From positions 1,178,001-1,242,000 of the forward strand of contig NZ_VFNL01000001.1 of the NCBI RefSeq assembly GCF_006715565.1: 64,000 nucleotides of DNA, given 5' to 3'. The translations under genes were made by a program, and so were the position numbers. Under the pieces are notes generated by a model. The model searched no databases, was not told where the DNA came from, and saw only the letters and a program-made list of their open reading frames with translations. This DNA comes from Microbacterium sp. SLBN-154. GTDB taxonomy: Bacteria > Actinomycetota > Actinomycetes > Actinomycetales > Microbacteriaceae. Each line of letters begins with the position of its first letter. Within the stretch, counting starts at the first letter, position 1. Positions 52,103 through 59,999 of the stretch are shown in pieces.

Positions 52103-53341
52103 CTACCGCTCGGCCTTCGGCCAGACCCTGCCTGCCCAGGGGTCGTAGTCGGCGATCAGGTCCTCCTGCAGCGGACGCTCCCCCTCGGCGACGTGCTGCA
52201 GATTCACCCGCACCCGGTACCAGAGAGAGGATGACCCGCGCATGCCGTCGATCATGACATCGGCCGGATGCAGCTGCGCGGCGACCTCGGAGTGGTGCGC
52301 CTTCCACGTCTCCAGCGCCTCGAGTGCCTCCGGCTTGGTCTTCGTGCGGGCGACCTCGATGAGCGGCATGAGCGACTGACGTCTGCCCGAACCGTCGCCT
52401 CCGCGGGGCGGCTTCTCGGCCGGGCCGAGCTCTTCGGCCAGCCGCAGCAGTCCGTCGAGCGACCCGACGGCGTCGTCGATGCCCGCGTGCGGGTCGCCGA
52501 TCTCGGCGTAGCGCGTGATCATCGTCGGCACGGTGAAGGCCTCGGGGAGGGAGGTGCGCACCTCCTCCCACGACAGCGGGGCGGACACGCGGGCGTCGGG
52601 GCGGGGTCTCACCGAGTACGCCGAGGCGACGGTGCGGTCCTTGGCGTTCTGGTTGAAGTCGACGAAGACGCTCTCGCCGCGCTCCTCCTTCCACCACCGC
52701 GCCGTCGCGAGGCCGGGTGCGCGGTTCTCGATCTCGCGGGCGAGGCTCTCCGCCGCGAGGCGCACCTGCTTGTAGTCCCACTCCGGGGCGATACGGACGA
52801 GGATGTGCAGGCCCCGCGACCCGCTCGTCTTGGGCCAGCCCACGAGCCCCACGTCGTCGAGCACCTCGCGGGCGACGAGGGCGACGTCGACGATCTGCGA
52901 CCACTCGACGCCGGGCATGGGGTCGAGGTCGATCCGCAGCTCGTCGGGGTGGTCGAGGTCTTCGGCGCGCACGGGGTGGGGGTTCAGGTCGAGGCATCCG
53001 AGGTTGACGATCCACGCGAGCCCGGCGGCGTTTCGGATGACGGCCTCTTCGGCGGACGTGCCCGACGCGTAGTGCAGCGTGGCGGTGTCGATGAACGCGG
53101 GGTGGTTCTCGGGCACGCGCTTCTGGAAGAACGGTTCGGCGTCGATGCCGCGCGGGAAGCGCTTGAGCACCATCGGGCGCCCGCCCGCCCCCCGAAGGGC
53201 CCCGTCGGCGACGGCGAGGTAGTACTCGACCAGGTCGAGCTTCGTGATGCCGGGCTCCGGGAAGACGACCTTGTCGGGGCTGGAGATCCGCACCTCCTCG
53301 CCGTCGACGTCGAGGATCGCGGGCGGTGTCTTCGCGGCCAT
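52103..53341 (-). CDS. LigD-polymerase-type (archaeo-eukaryotic primase fold) protein
   Basis: 412 residues from ATG 53341 (GTG 53350 is an alternative). VRISSPDKVVFPEPGITKLD, FFQKRVPENHPAF, LGCLDLNPHPVRAEDLDHPD and LRIDLDPMPGVEWSQI are the hallmark segments of the LigD polymerase domain, with the DLDP metal-binding pair and SGSRGLHILVRI. SYSVRPRPDARVSAPLSWEE follows. No ligase or phosphoesterase domain is attached, so it is a stand-alone polymerase of the kind used with Ku and LigD in bacterial end joining. No ku or ligD is in the window. It converges with tetR with one base between stops. Confidence 0.88.
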   Translation of the reverse strand: MAAKTPPAILDVDGEEVRISSPDKVVFPEPGITKLDLVEYYLAVADGALRGAGGRPMVLKRFPRGIDAEPFFQKRVPENHPAFIDTATLHYASGTSAEEAVIRNAAGLAWIVNLGCLDLNPHPVRAEDLDHPDELRIDLDPMPGVEWSQIVDVALVAREVLDDVGLVGWPKTSGSRGLHILVRIAPEWDYKQVRLAAESLAREIENRAPGLATARWWKEERGESVFVDFNQNAKDRTVASAYSVRPRPDARVSAPLSWEEVRTSLPEAFTVPTMITRYAEIGDPHAGIDDAVGSLDGLLRLAEELGPAEKPPRGGDGSGRRQSLMPLIEVARTKTKPEALEALETWKAHHSEVAAQLHPADVMIDGMRGSSSLWYRVRVNLQHVAEGERPLQEDLIADYDPWAGRVWPKAER

Positions 53342-53366
53342 GCGGCCCACGGTACCCGGGCGAGGT

Positions 53367-53669
53367 TCAGGCGGCGAGGGCGAATGCGCCGCGGATGCTC
53401 GTGGTACGCACGCTCTGATCGCCGCGCAGATCGTCGGCGACGCCCAGGGTGAGGTCGACCAGAGTGGTGTCGAGCGCGCCGGCGATGGCGGCGATCATCT
53501 CGCTCGAGGGCTCTTTGCGGCCGCGTTCGACCTCGGAGAGGTACTGCGGCGACACGCCCGCGCGATCGGCGGTGTCGGTGAGGCGCTCGCCGCGCTCGTG
53601 GCGCAGACGCCGCAGGCGCTCGCCGAGGGCATCGCGCCAGAGCGGTTCGGGCGGGAGACGGTCGGTCAT
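53367..53669 (-). CDS. XRE-family transcriptional regulator
   Basis: 100 residues from ATG 53669, 6 nt after a TAGCCT box (leaderless pattern). A single Cro/C1-type HTH spans about 14-70: ALGERLRRLRHERGERLTDT, ADRAGVSPQYLSEVERGRKE and PSSEMIAAIAGALDTTLVDL. The remaining 30 residues are polar with no known domain. A perfect 19-bp palindrome 40 bp upstream is a likely autoregulatory operator. Regulated genes are unknown. Confidence 0.88.
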   Translation of the reverse strand: MTDRLPPEPLWRDALGERLRRLRHERGERLTDTADRAGVSPQYLSEVERGRKEPSSEMIAAIAGALDTTLVDLTLGVADDLRGDQSVRTTSIRGAFALAA

Positions 53670-53675
53670 GAAGCG

Positions 53676-53681
53676 AGGCTA
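53676..53681 (-). promoter_or_regulatory. Putative -10 box of the XRE gene (leaderless type)
   Basis: TAGCCT on the minus strand, followed by GAAGCG-complement 6 nt and ATG 53669. Confidence 0.5.
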
Positions 53682-53708
53682 AAGAGCGGATGCCGCGCTG
53701 CGCCACGC

Positions 53709-53727
53709 GTTCTGCTGACAGCAGAAC
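53709..53727. promoter_or_regulatory. Perfect 19-bp palindrome, probable XRE operator
   Basis: GTTCTGCTG-A-CAGCAGAAC, 40 bp upstream of the XRE start and just upstream of where its -35 would be. It overlaps the terminator stem of the Bax-inhibitor-like gene by three bases. Confidence 0.65.
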
Positions 53728-53755
53728 GGCCGGCCCGGGAACCGGGCCGGCCGTT
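53725..53755 (-). terminator. Terminator of the Bax-inhibitor-like gene
   Basis: AACGGCCGGCCCGG (53725-53738) pairs perfectly with CCGGGCCGGCCGTT (53742-53755) over a GAA loop, 15 bp after the stop at 53770. Confidence 0.88.
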
Positions 53756-53769
53756 CGTGACGCGTGAGG

Positions 53770-54690
53770 TTACTCGCTGCCGCGCAGGATCGCGAGGATG
53801 CGAAGGATCTCGATGTAGAGCCACACGACGGTGACCATGATGCCGAAGGCGCTCAGCCAGCCGTACTGACGCGGGGCGCCGTTGCGGACACCCTGCTGCA
53901 CCTGGTCGAAGTCCAGCACCAGCGAGTAGGCGGCCATGATGACCACGAGGACGCCGATGATGAGACCCAGCGGGATGCCGAAGACCTCGACGCTGCGCAG
54001 TCCGAAGGCGCCACCGGCGAGCGGGACGTTGAACAGCATGAGGCCGACGTTGACCAGCGAGAAGACCAGGTAGCCGACCATCGCGATCAGAAAGATCTTG
54101 GTCGCACGAGCCGACGCGCGGATCTTGCCACTGGCGAAGAGAGCCAGGGTGACACCGACGACCACGAGAGTCGCGAGGGTCGCCTGGAACACGATGCCGG
54201 GGTACATCATCTCGAAGAAGGCCGAGATGCCACCGACGAAAAGTCCCTCGGCCGCCGCGTACGCGAAGATCAGCGCGGGGCGCACCTTCTTGCGCGAGGT
54301 GAAGATGATCACCATCGCGAGGACGAAGCCGGCGAGACCACCGACGACCATCGGCAGGGCGGAAACGCTGTCGGTCGGCACGAGGCCGCCGAGCGTCCAG
54401 ACCCAGCCGACGGCGGCGGTGACGAGAAGGATGGCGAAGAGTGACACGGTCTTGACGACGGTGTCCTCGATCGTCATCCGTCCGGTCTCGACCGAACCGG
54501 CGGGCGGGCCTGCGAAGGCGCCTTCGAGCTGCGCCTGCGCGGCGAGATCGACACCACCGCGCGAGGCGGAGCCTGCGGCGGCGGCGGGCGGCGGAGTCAG
54601 GCTTGCTGCACGCGCACCGCCCGGGTATGACTGCACGGCGCGAGGGTCCTGAAACGCCGGGTTGTTGAATGCGGGGTTGTTGAGGGCCAC
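53770..54690 (-). CDS. Bax inhibitor-1/YccA-family membrane protein
   Basis: 306 residues from GTG 54690, giving the N-terminus ALNNPAFNNPAFQDPRAV typical of actinobacterial members; GTG 54699 is also in frame. A polar, Ala/Pro-rich region (1-85) is followed by seven TM helices (about 86-300), with ALIFAYAAAEGLFVGGISAF, MVGYLVFSLVNVGLMLF and the C-terminal ALDFDQVQQG-like segment (VLDFDQVQQGVRNGAP) that carries the conserved acidic residues of BI-1 proteins. These proteins can leak protons or calcium; the bacterial role is poorly defined. It has its own terminator. Confidence 0.88.
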   Translation of the reverse strand: MALNNPAFNNPAFQDPRAVQSYPGGARAASLTPPPAAAAGSASRGGVDLAAQAQLEGAFAGPPAGSVETGRMTIEDTVVKTVSLFAILLVTAAVGWVWTLGGLVPTDSVSALPMVVGGLAGFVLAMVIIFTSRKKVRPALIFAYAAAEGLFVGGISAFFEMMYPGIVFQATLATLVVVGVTLALFASGKIRASARATKIFLIAMVGYLVFSLVNVGLMLFNVPLAGGAFGLRSVEVFGIPLGLIIGVLVVIMAAYSLVLDFDQVQQGVRNGAPRQYGWLSAFGIMVTVVWLYIEILRILAILRGSE

Positions 54691-54810
54691 TGCTCTCACA
54701 CTCCAAAGTATTCGGGCCACAGCGGTGTGCTGTGAATCAACGATATCGGACCGTTTCCGATTCCCGGCAGGTGGCGGCCTGTGAAGCGACTATGAGCAGA
54801 GATCAGCGTC

Positions 54811-54816
54811 TAGCCT
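54811..54816 (+). promoter_or_regulatory. Putative -10 box of the GDPD gene (leaderless type)
   Basis: TAGCCT, then GAAGGC, then GTG at 54823. The GAAGG could alternatively be read as a poor Shine-Dalgarno, but it abuts the start codon. Confidence 0.5.
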
Positions 54817-54822
54817 GAAGGC

Positions 54823-55872
54823 GTGCGCCGCCCCCTCGTCATCGGCCATCGGGGTGCCCCCGGCTACCGCCCCGAGCACTCGCGCTCCTCGTACACCCTC
54901 GCCCTCGAGATGGGCGTCGACGCGGTGGAGCCCGACGTCGTGCTCTCCAAAGACGGTGTGCTCGTCGTGCGTCACGAGAATGAGATCTCGGCGACCACGG
55001 ATGTCGCGACGCGACCCGAATTCGCTGATCGCCGCACCACCAAAGAGGTCGACGGGGTCACGCTGACGGGGTGGTTCACCGAGGACTTCACCTGGGACGA
55101 ACTCGCCACGCTCACCTGCCGCGAGCGCCTGCCCGAGGTCCGCCCCACGAGCGCGACTTTCGACGGCCGGCAGCCGGTGCTGCGCCTCATCGACGTGCTC
55201 GACCTCGTGCGCGATGCGTCGCTCGCCCAGGGGCGTGAGATCGGCGTCGTGCTGGAGATCAAGCACGCCACCTTCATGGCCTCGCTCGGCTTCGACCTCG
55301 CCGCCATCGTGCACGACGAGCTGGGCGCTGCCGGGTGGGCTGCGGGGGAGTGGCCGCTCATCGTGGAATCGTTCGAGTCCAGCATCCTCTTCGCCCTGCA
55401 GGAACGGGGGCTCCTCGCCCGGTACGTCTACCTGCTCGAGGCGGCGGGCAAGCCGTTCGACCTAGTGGTGGCACACGGCGACGATGCGCCGACCTACCCT
55501 TCGATCGCCCACCCCGCCGGGCTCGATCGCCTGATCGGGCGCGTCGACGGCATCAGCGTCGACAAGAGGATGCTGCTCGCCCCCGACCGCCTGGGCCGGG
55601 CCACGGACCGCTCGCGGATCATCGCCGACGCGCACGCGCGCGGCCTACAGGTCTTCACCTGGACCTGCCGGCCCGAGAACCCGTTCCTCCTCAAGGAGTT
55701 CCGGCGACCCGGCGGCAAAGCGGCGTTCGGCGATTACGAGGCCGAGTGGGCGCTGATCCGAGACGGCGTGACCGGCGACGGCGGCGTCGACGGCGTCTTC
55801 GTCGACCACGCCGACCTCGGCGTCCGGTTCTTCGGGGCCCCTACTTCTGGGGGTCGTGCCCCCAGTTCATGA
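54823..55872 (+). CDS. Glycerophosphodiester phosphodiesterase family protein
   Basis: 349 residues, GTG start. The GDPD barrel opens with VIGHRGAPGYRPEHSRSSY (catalytic His and Arg, and the second His-like position), then GVDAVEPDVVLSKDGVLVVR with the metal-binding Glu-x-Asp, and HENEI. GREIGVVLEIKHATF and the C-terminal VFTWTCRPENPF and DGVFVDHADLG are typical. No signal peptide is seen, so it acts in the cytoplasm on glycerophosphodiesters to release glycerol-3-phosphate. It is longer than the shortest GDPDs because of inserts around residues 75-115. It overlaps the convergent DUF3140 gene by 32 bp. Confidence 0.9.
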   Translation: MRRPLVIGHRGAPGYRPEHSRSSYTLALEMGVDAVEPDVVLSKDGVLVVRHENEISATTDVATRPEFADRRTTKEVDGVTLTGWFTEDFTWDELATLTCRERLPEVRPTSATFDGRQPVLRLIDVLDLVRDASLAQGREIGVVLEIKHATFMASLGFDLAAIVHDELGAAGWAAGEWPLIVESFESSILFALQERGLLARYVYLLEAAGKPFDLVVAHGDDAPTYPSIAHPAGLDRLIGRVDGISVDKRMLLAPDRLGRATDRSRIIADAHARGLQVFTWTCRPENPFLLKEFRRPGGKAAFGDYEAEWALIRDGVTGDGGVDGVFVDHADLGVRFFGAPTSGGRAPSS

Positions 55873-56173
55873 GCGAGTAGCGCCACGGGGTCTCGGTGAC
55901 GTCGCCGCTCGGGCGCTGCGAGGAATGCCGCGACACATACCCGGTGACCTTCTTCATGTGCGCGTAGTCGCTGTCGGTGAGGTCGGCCTTCTTCTTCCGG
56001 AGGATCTTCACGATGCGTCGGCCCGAGGCGTGTCCGGTCGACTCCTCTCCGCCGTCCTTCTGGCCGACGTCTTTCGACTCGTCGGTATCGAGCCAGGTCT
56101 CCAGCTCGCTCGCCGTCATGTTCACGGCGTCATCGAAGTCATCCGCGATGCTCTTCTGCTCGTCCTTGTCCAT
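55841..56173 (-). CDS. DUF3140 family protein
   Basis: 110 residues from ATG 56173; an earlier in-frame ATG at 56233 lacks support. The sequence DDFDDAVNMTASELETWLDT, ESTGHASGRRIVKILRKKKA and SDYAHMKKVTGYVSRHSSQRP, then TPWRYSLMNWGHDP, is the DUF3140 pattern. It is small, charged and probably DNA- or nucleoid-associated by composition, but the function is unknown. Its 3' end overlaps the GDPD gene. Confidence 0.85.
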   Translation of the reverse strand: MDKDEQKSIADDFDDAVNMTASELETWLDTDESKDVGQKDGGEESTGHASGRRIVKILRKKKADLTDSDYAHMKKVTGYVSRHSSQRPSGDVTETPWRYSLMNWGHDPQK

Positions 56174-56341
56174 GCCGAGATTGTGAGCCGGGGGCGATCG
56201 GGAATGAACCCCTTGCATCCCGCGCTGGCACATGCAAGCCCGAACCGGTTCCTGAAAGCCTCATGCCAAGGTGCGTATACGCCCGGCGTAGACTTTTGGT
56301 TTCACCGACGGGCCTTCTCGATCCCGTCGAACGGAGGTTCT

Positions 56342-57364
56342 GTGGCCGGAAATGCGACCACCCGTTTCGGCAACGTGTCGTTGCTGTCGGTGGCGAGTGT
56401 GCTGCCGAGCAGGGTGACCACCTCCGACGACATCGAGGATCGCCTCTCCGCGGCGCTGGCCCGTCTCCGCCTGCGTCCGGGACTGCTCCGCCGCGTGGCC
56501 GGCGTCAACGAGCGGCGCAACTGGGCTGAGGGTGAGTCATCGGATGACGCCACCATCGCGGCCGGCACGAAGGCGCTCGCCGAGGCGGGTGTCGCGCCGG
56601 GTGAGGTGGGCCTTCTTATCAACACCTCGGTGACCCGCAAGCACCTCGAGCCCTCGGTGGCGGTGCGCCTGCACCATGGCCTCGACCTTCCCACCTCGGC
56701 GATCAACTTCGACATCGCCAACGCCTGCCTCGGGTTCGTCAACGGCATGAGCCTCGCCGCCGGCATGATCGAGTCGGGCCAGATCCGCTACGCGATCGTG
56801 GTCAACGGTGAAGACGCCGACGAGATCCAGGTCAACACGATCAATCGCCTGGTGAACTCCAACGCCGACCGGGACGGGTTCATGAGCGAGTTCGCCTCGC
56901 TCACCCTCGGGTCGGGCTCGGCGGCGGCCGTCCTCGGCCGCGCCGACGAGCATCCCGAGGGTCACCGGCTGCTCGGCGGAGTGACCCGGGCGGCCACGCA
57001 GTTCCATGAGCTCTGCGTCGGCAGTGTCGACGGGATGTTCACCGACGCCAAGGCGCTCCTCAAGGGCGGCCTGAACCTCGTCGTCTCGGCGTGGAAAGAG
57101 GCGGCACCCGAGTGGAAGTGGTCGGGCATGGACCGCTACATCACCCACCAGGTCTCCTCGGTGCACACCGGCGCGATCGTGAAGGCGGCGAAGCTCGACC
57201 CTGAGCGTGTGCCGGTCACCTACGACCGCTACGGCAACGTCGGGCCCGCGTCGATTCCGATCACCCTCGCCGAGCAGCAGTCCTCGCTGAAGCGCGGCGA
57301 CCGGGTGCTGCTCATGGGCGTCGGCTCGGGGCTGAACACCGCGATGATGGAACTGGCCTGGTGA
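56342..57364 (+). CDS. oleA: OleA-type 3-oxoacyl-ACP synthase III (acyl-CoA condensing)
   Basis: 340 residues from GTG 56342 with GGAGG 5 nt upstream. Thiolase fold with the nucleophile Cys129 in FDIANACLGFVNGMSL, and the C-terminal YITHQVSSVHT and YGNVGPASIPITL holding the His and Asn of the catalytic site. OleA condenses two fatty acyl-CoAs to a 2-alkyl-3-ketoacyl product. The following genes encode OleB-OleC and OleD, so it belongs to long-chain olefin biosynthesis rather than fatty acid initiation. Confidence 0.92.
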   Translation: MAGNATTRFGNVSLLSVASVLPSRVTTSDDIEDRLSAALARLRLRPGLLRRVAGVNERRNWAEGESSDDATIAAGTKALAEAGVAPGEVGLLINTSVTRKHLEPSVAVRLHHGLDLPTSAINFDIANACLGFVNGMSLAAGMIESGQIRYAIVVNGEDADEIQVNTINRLVNSNADRDGFMSEFASLTLGSGSAAAVLGRADEHPEGHRLLGGVTRAATQFHELCVGSVDGMFTDAKALLKGGLNLVVSAWKEAAPEWKWSGMDRYITHQVSSVHTGAIVKAAKLDPERVPVTYDRYGNVGPASIPITLAEQQSSLKRGDRVLLMGVGSGLNTAMMELAW

Positions 57365-57371
57365 CGGACCG

Positions 57372-59999
57372 GTGACCTCGCCGGCCGCGCTGCCCCCCGA
57401 AGGCCTCCCCGGACTCGACCCCCGGTTCTCACGCCTCATCGCCGTTCCCGGCCGAGGGGTGGACGAGGGGATGACGCGCACCTGGCACGTCCTCGACACC
57501 GGCCCCGAATTCGATACGCTCGGCGTGACACCGCGAGGGACAATCCTCGCCGTGCACGGCAACCCGACGTGGTCGTACCTCTGGCGAAGCCTCGTCGCCC
57601 GCTCGTTCGCCGCCGCGGAGGCGGGCGAGCCCGCGTGGCGGGTGATCGCCGTCGACCAGCTCGACATGGGCTTCTCCGAGCGCACCGACGTGCCGCGTCC
57701 GCTCGCGCAGCGCGTGCGCGATCTCACAGCCCTCACCGACACCCTCGAGCTCACCGGCCCGGTCGTCACCCTCGGGCACGACTGGGGCGGGGTCGTCTCG
57801 CTCGGGTGGGCGATCGACCACCCGGAGCTGCTTGCCGGGGTCTCGCTCCTCAACACCGCCGTGGACCACCCCGAGGGGGTGCCGATTCCCGCGCCGCTGC
57901 GCCTCGCGGGAGCGCGAGGCATGCTCGCCGCGTCGACGGTGCAGACGACGGCGTTCCTCGACACCACCCTCGCCCTGGCCTCGCCCGCGTTGACTCCCGA
58001 GGTGAAGGCGGCGTTCCGTGTGCCGTACGGCAGCGCCGAGCGTCGACGCGCGATCGGCGGTTTCGTCGCCGACATCCCCGTCGACGCCCGCCATGAGAGC
58101 TTCGCCGAGCTGCAGCGGATCGCCGACGGCGTCAGCCGCCTGACGGTGCCCGCCCTGATGCTCTGGGGCCCCCGCGATCCGATCTTCAGCGACCGGTACC
58201 TCGACGACCTCGTCGAGCGGATGCCGCAGGCCCACGTCCACCGCTTCGAAGGCGCCGGGCACCTGATCGCCGAGGATCGCGACTACGCCACCGCGGTGCT
58301 CTCCTGGCTCGCCGAGCCCCATCGGTCGACCGACGCGACCGCCGAACCGCCGGCCGCCGCCTGGACCCCGCTCTGGGAGCGCCTCGACGCGCGCCGCGCC
58401 GACGGCGCGACAGCCGTCATCGAGATGGGTGCGACCGGCGCCACCCGCCGGGTGAGTTGGCGGGTGCTGGATGACCGCGTCCGCACCATCGCTGCGGGAC
58501 TCGCCGCCCTCGGCGTGCGCCGGGGCGACCGCGTCTCCCTCCTCGTGCCCCCCGGCCCCACTCTGACGGCGATCATCTACGCCTGCCTCCGCATCGGCGC
58601 TGTCGTCGTCGTCGCCGACGCGGGGCTGGGGCTCAAGGGCCTCACCCGCGCGGTGCGCGGCGCCTGGCCCGACGTCGTCATCGGCGAAGTGCCGGGCCTC
58701 ACCGCCGCCCGGGTGCTCGGCTGGCCCGGCATCCGCATCTCGGTGCCGACCCTGCCGCCTGTGACCGCCCGCGCCCTCGGCATCCGGCACAGCCTCGCCG
58801 ACGTCACGCGCATCGGAGCCGCCGCCGACCTCCCGCCGACCCCCGGCCCCGACGATCCCGCCGCGATCCTCTTCACCTCCGGCTCGACCGGTCCCGCGAA
58901 GGGCGTCGCCTACACCCATCGGCAGCTCTCGGCTCTGCGTGACGTGCTGTCGGCGCATTTCGATGTGAGGCCCGACACCGGTCTCGTCACCGGCTTCGCG
59001 CCCTTCGCCCTCCTCGGCCCTGCTCTCGGCACGCTCTCGGTGACGCCCGAGATGGACGTCTCGGCGCCGCGCACCCTCACCGCGACCGCGGTCGCGGCGG
59101 CTGTCCGCGCATCGCAGGCGCGCATCGTGTTCCTCTCACCCGCGGCGATCCTCAATGTCGTGGCCACCGCCGACGCCCTCACCTCCGAAGACCGCACCGC
59201 CCTCGCCGGCGTCGAGACGTTCCTCTCCACGGGCGCGCCGATCGGCGAGGGTCTCCTCACCGCCGCCGCGCGCGTCATGCCCAACGCGACCGCGCACACC
59301 CCCTACGGCATGACCGAGTGCCTGCTCGTCACCGACATCACCCTCGACGGCATCCGTGCGGCGACCCAGGCCCCCGATGCCGGGGTCTGCGTCGGAACCC
59401 CGATCGGTGCGAACCGCGTCCGCATCAGCGCCCTCGACACAGACGGCCGCGCCACCGGAAGCCCGACCGAGACCGCCGGCGTGCTCGGCGAGATCCTCGT
59501 CTCGGCCCCGCACCTGAAGGACCACTACGACCGCCTCTGGCTCACCGACCGCGAGGCTGCCCGCGCGACGCCCGACGACGGCGCCCGCTGGCACCGCACC
59601 GGCGACGTCGGACACCTCGACGCCGACGGCCGCCTGTGGGTCGAGGGGCGCGTGCCGCACGTGCTCGTCACCGCCGACGGCCCGCTCGCCCCGGTCGGAC
59701 CCGAGCAGCAGGTCGAGCGGGTCGACGGCGTCCGCCGTGCCGCGGTGGTCGGGGTCGGTCCGCGCGGGCTCCGACAGGCCGTCGCGGTGGTCGAAACGAC
59801 ACCTGCCGCGAAACGCCCCGGCCTCGCCGCCCCCGAGCTCGCCGCTCGCATCCGGGTCGCGACGGGCACGCCGCTCGTCGCGGTGCTCGCCGTGCCGGCG
59901 CTTCCCACCGACATCCGGCACAACTCCAAGATTGATCGCACCCGCCTGTCGCTCTGGGCCGAGCGCGTGCTCTCCGGCGAGAGGCCGACGGCGCCGTGA
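57372..59999 (+). CDS. oleBC: OleBC fusion: alpha/beta-hydrolase plus AMP-binding enzyme
   Basis: 875 residues from GTG 57372. Residues about 1-315 are an alpha/beta hydrolase of the haloalkane-dehalogenase type (HGNPTWSYLWRSL, nucleophile Asp137 in LGHDWGGVVSL, FEGAGHLIAEDRD). After a short linker, residues about 335-870 are an AMP-binding ligase-like enzyme with LFTSGSTGPAKGV near 499-511, TPYGMTECLLVT and HRTGDVGHLDADGRLWVEG. OleC turns the beta-hydroxy acid into a beta-lactone and OleB decarboxylates the beta-lactone to an alkene. Fused OleBC occurs in actinobacteria such as Micrococcus. The gene lies 7 bp after oleA and overlaps oleD by 4 bp. Confidence 0.92.
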   Translation: MTSPAALPPEGLPGLDPRFSRLIAVPGRGVDEGMTRTWHVLDTGPEFDTLGVTPRGTILAVHGNPTWSYLWRSLVARSFAAAEAGEPAWRVIAVDQLDMGFSERTDVPRPLAQRVRDLTALTDTLELTGPVVTLGHDWGGVVSLGWAIDHPELLAGVSLLNTAVDHPEGVPIPAPLRLAGARGMLAASTVQTTAFLDTTLALASPALTPEVKAAFRVPYGSAERRRAIGGFVADIPVDARHESFAELQRIADGVSRLTVPALMLWGPRDPIFSDRYLDDLVERMPQAHVHRFEGAGHLIAEDRDYATAVLSWLAEPHRSTDATAEPPAAAWTPLWERLDARRADGATAVIEMGATGATRRVSWRVLDDRVRTIAAGLAALGVRRGDRVSLLVPPGPTLTAIIYACLRIGAVVVVADAGLGLKGLTRAVRGAWPDVVIGEVPGLTAARVLGWPGIRISVPTLPPVTARALGIRHSLADVTRIGAAADLPPTPGPDDPAAILFTSGSTGPAKGVAYTHRQLSALRDVLSAHFDVRPDTGLVTGFAPFALLGPALGTLSVTPEMDVSAPRTLTATAVAAAVRASQARIVFLSPAAILNVVATADALTSEDRTALAGVETFLSTGAPIGEGLLTAAARVMPNATAHTPYGMTECLLVTDITLDGIRAATQAPDAGVCVGTPIGANRVRISALDTDGRATGSPTETAGVLGEILVSAPHLKDHYDRLWLTDREAARATPDDGARWHRTGDVGHLDADGRLWVEGRVPHVLVTADGPLAPVGPEQQVERVDGVRRAAVVGVGPRGLRQAVAVVETTPAAKRPGLAAPELAARIRVATGTPLVAVLAVPALPTDIRHNSKIDRTRLSLWAERVLSGERPTAP

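Noticed and set aside
55856..56341. N-terminal extension of OleA
   Set aside because: The upstream in-frame stretch is antisense to the DUF3140 gene; GGAGG before GTG 56342 fixes the start at a normal OleA length.
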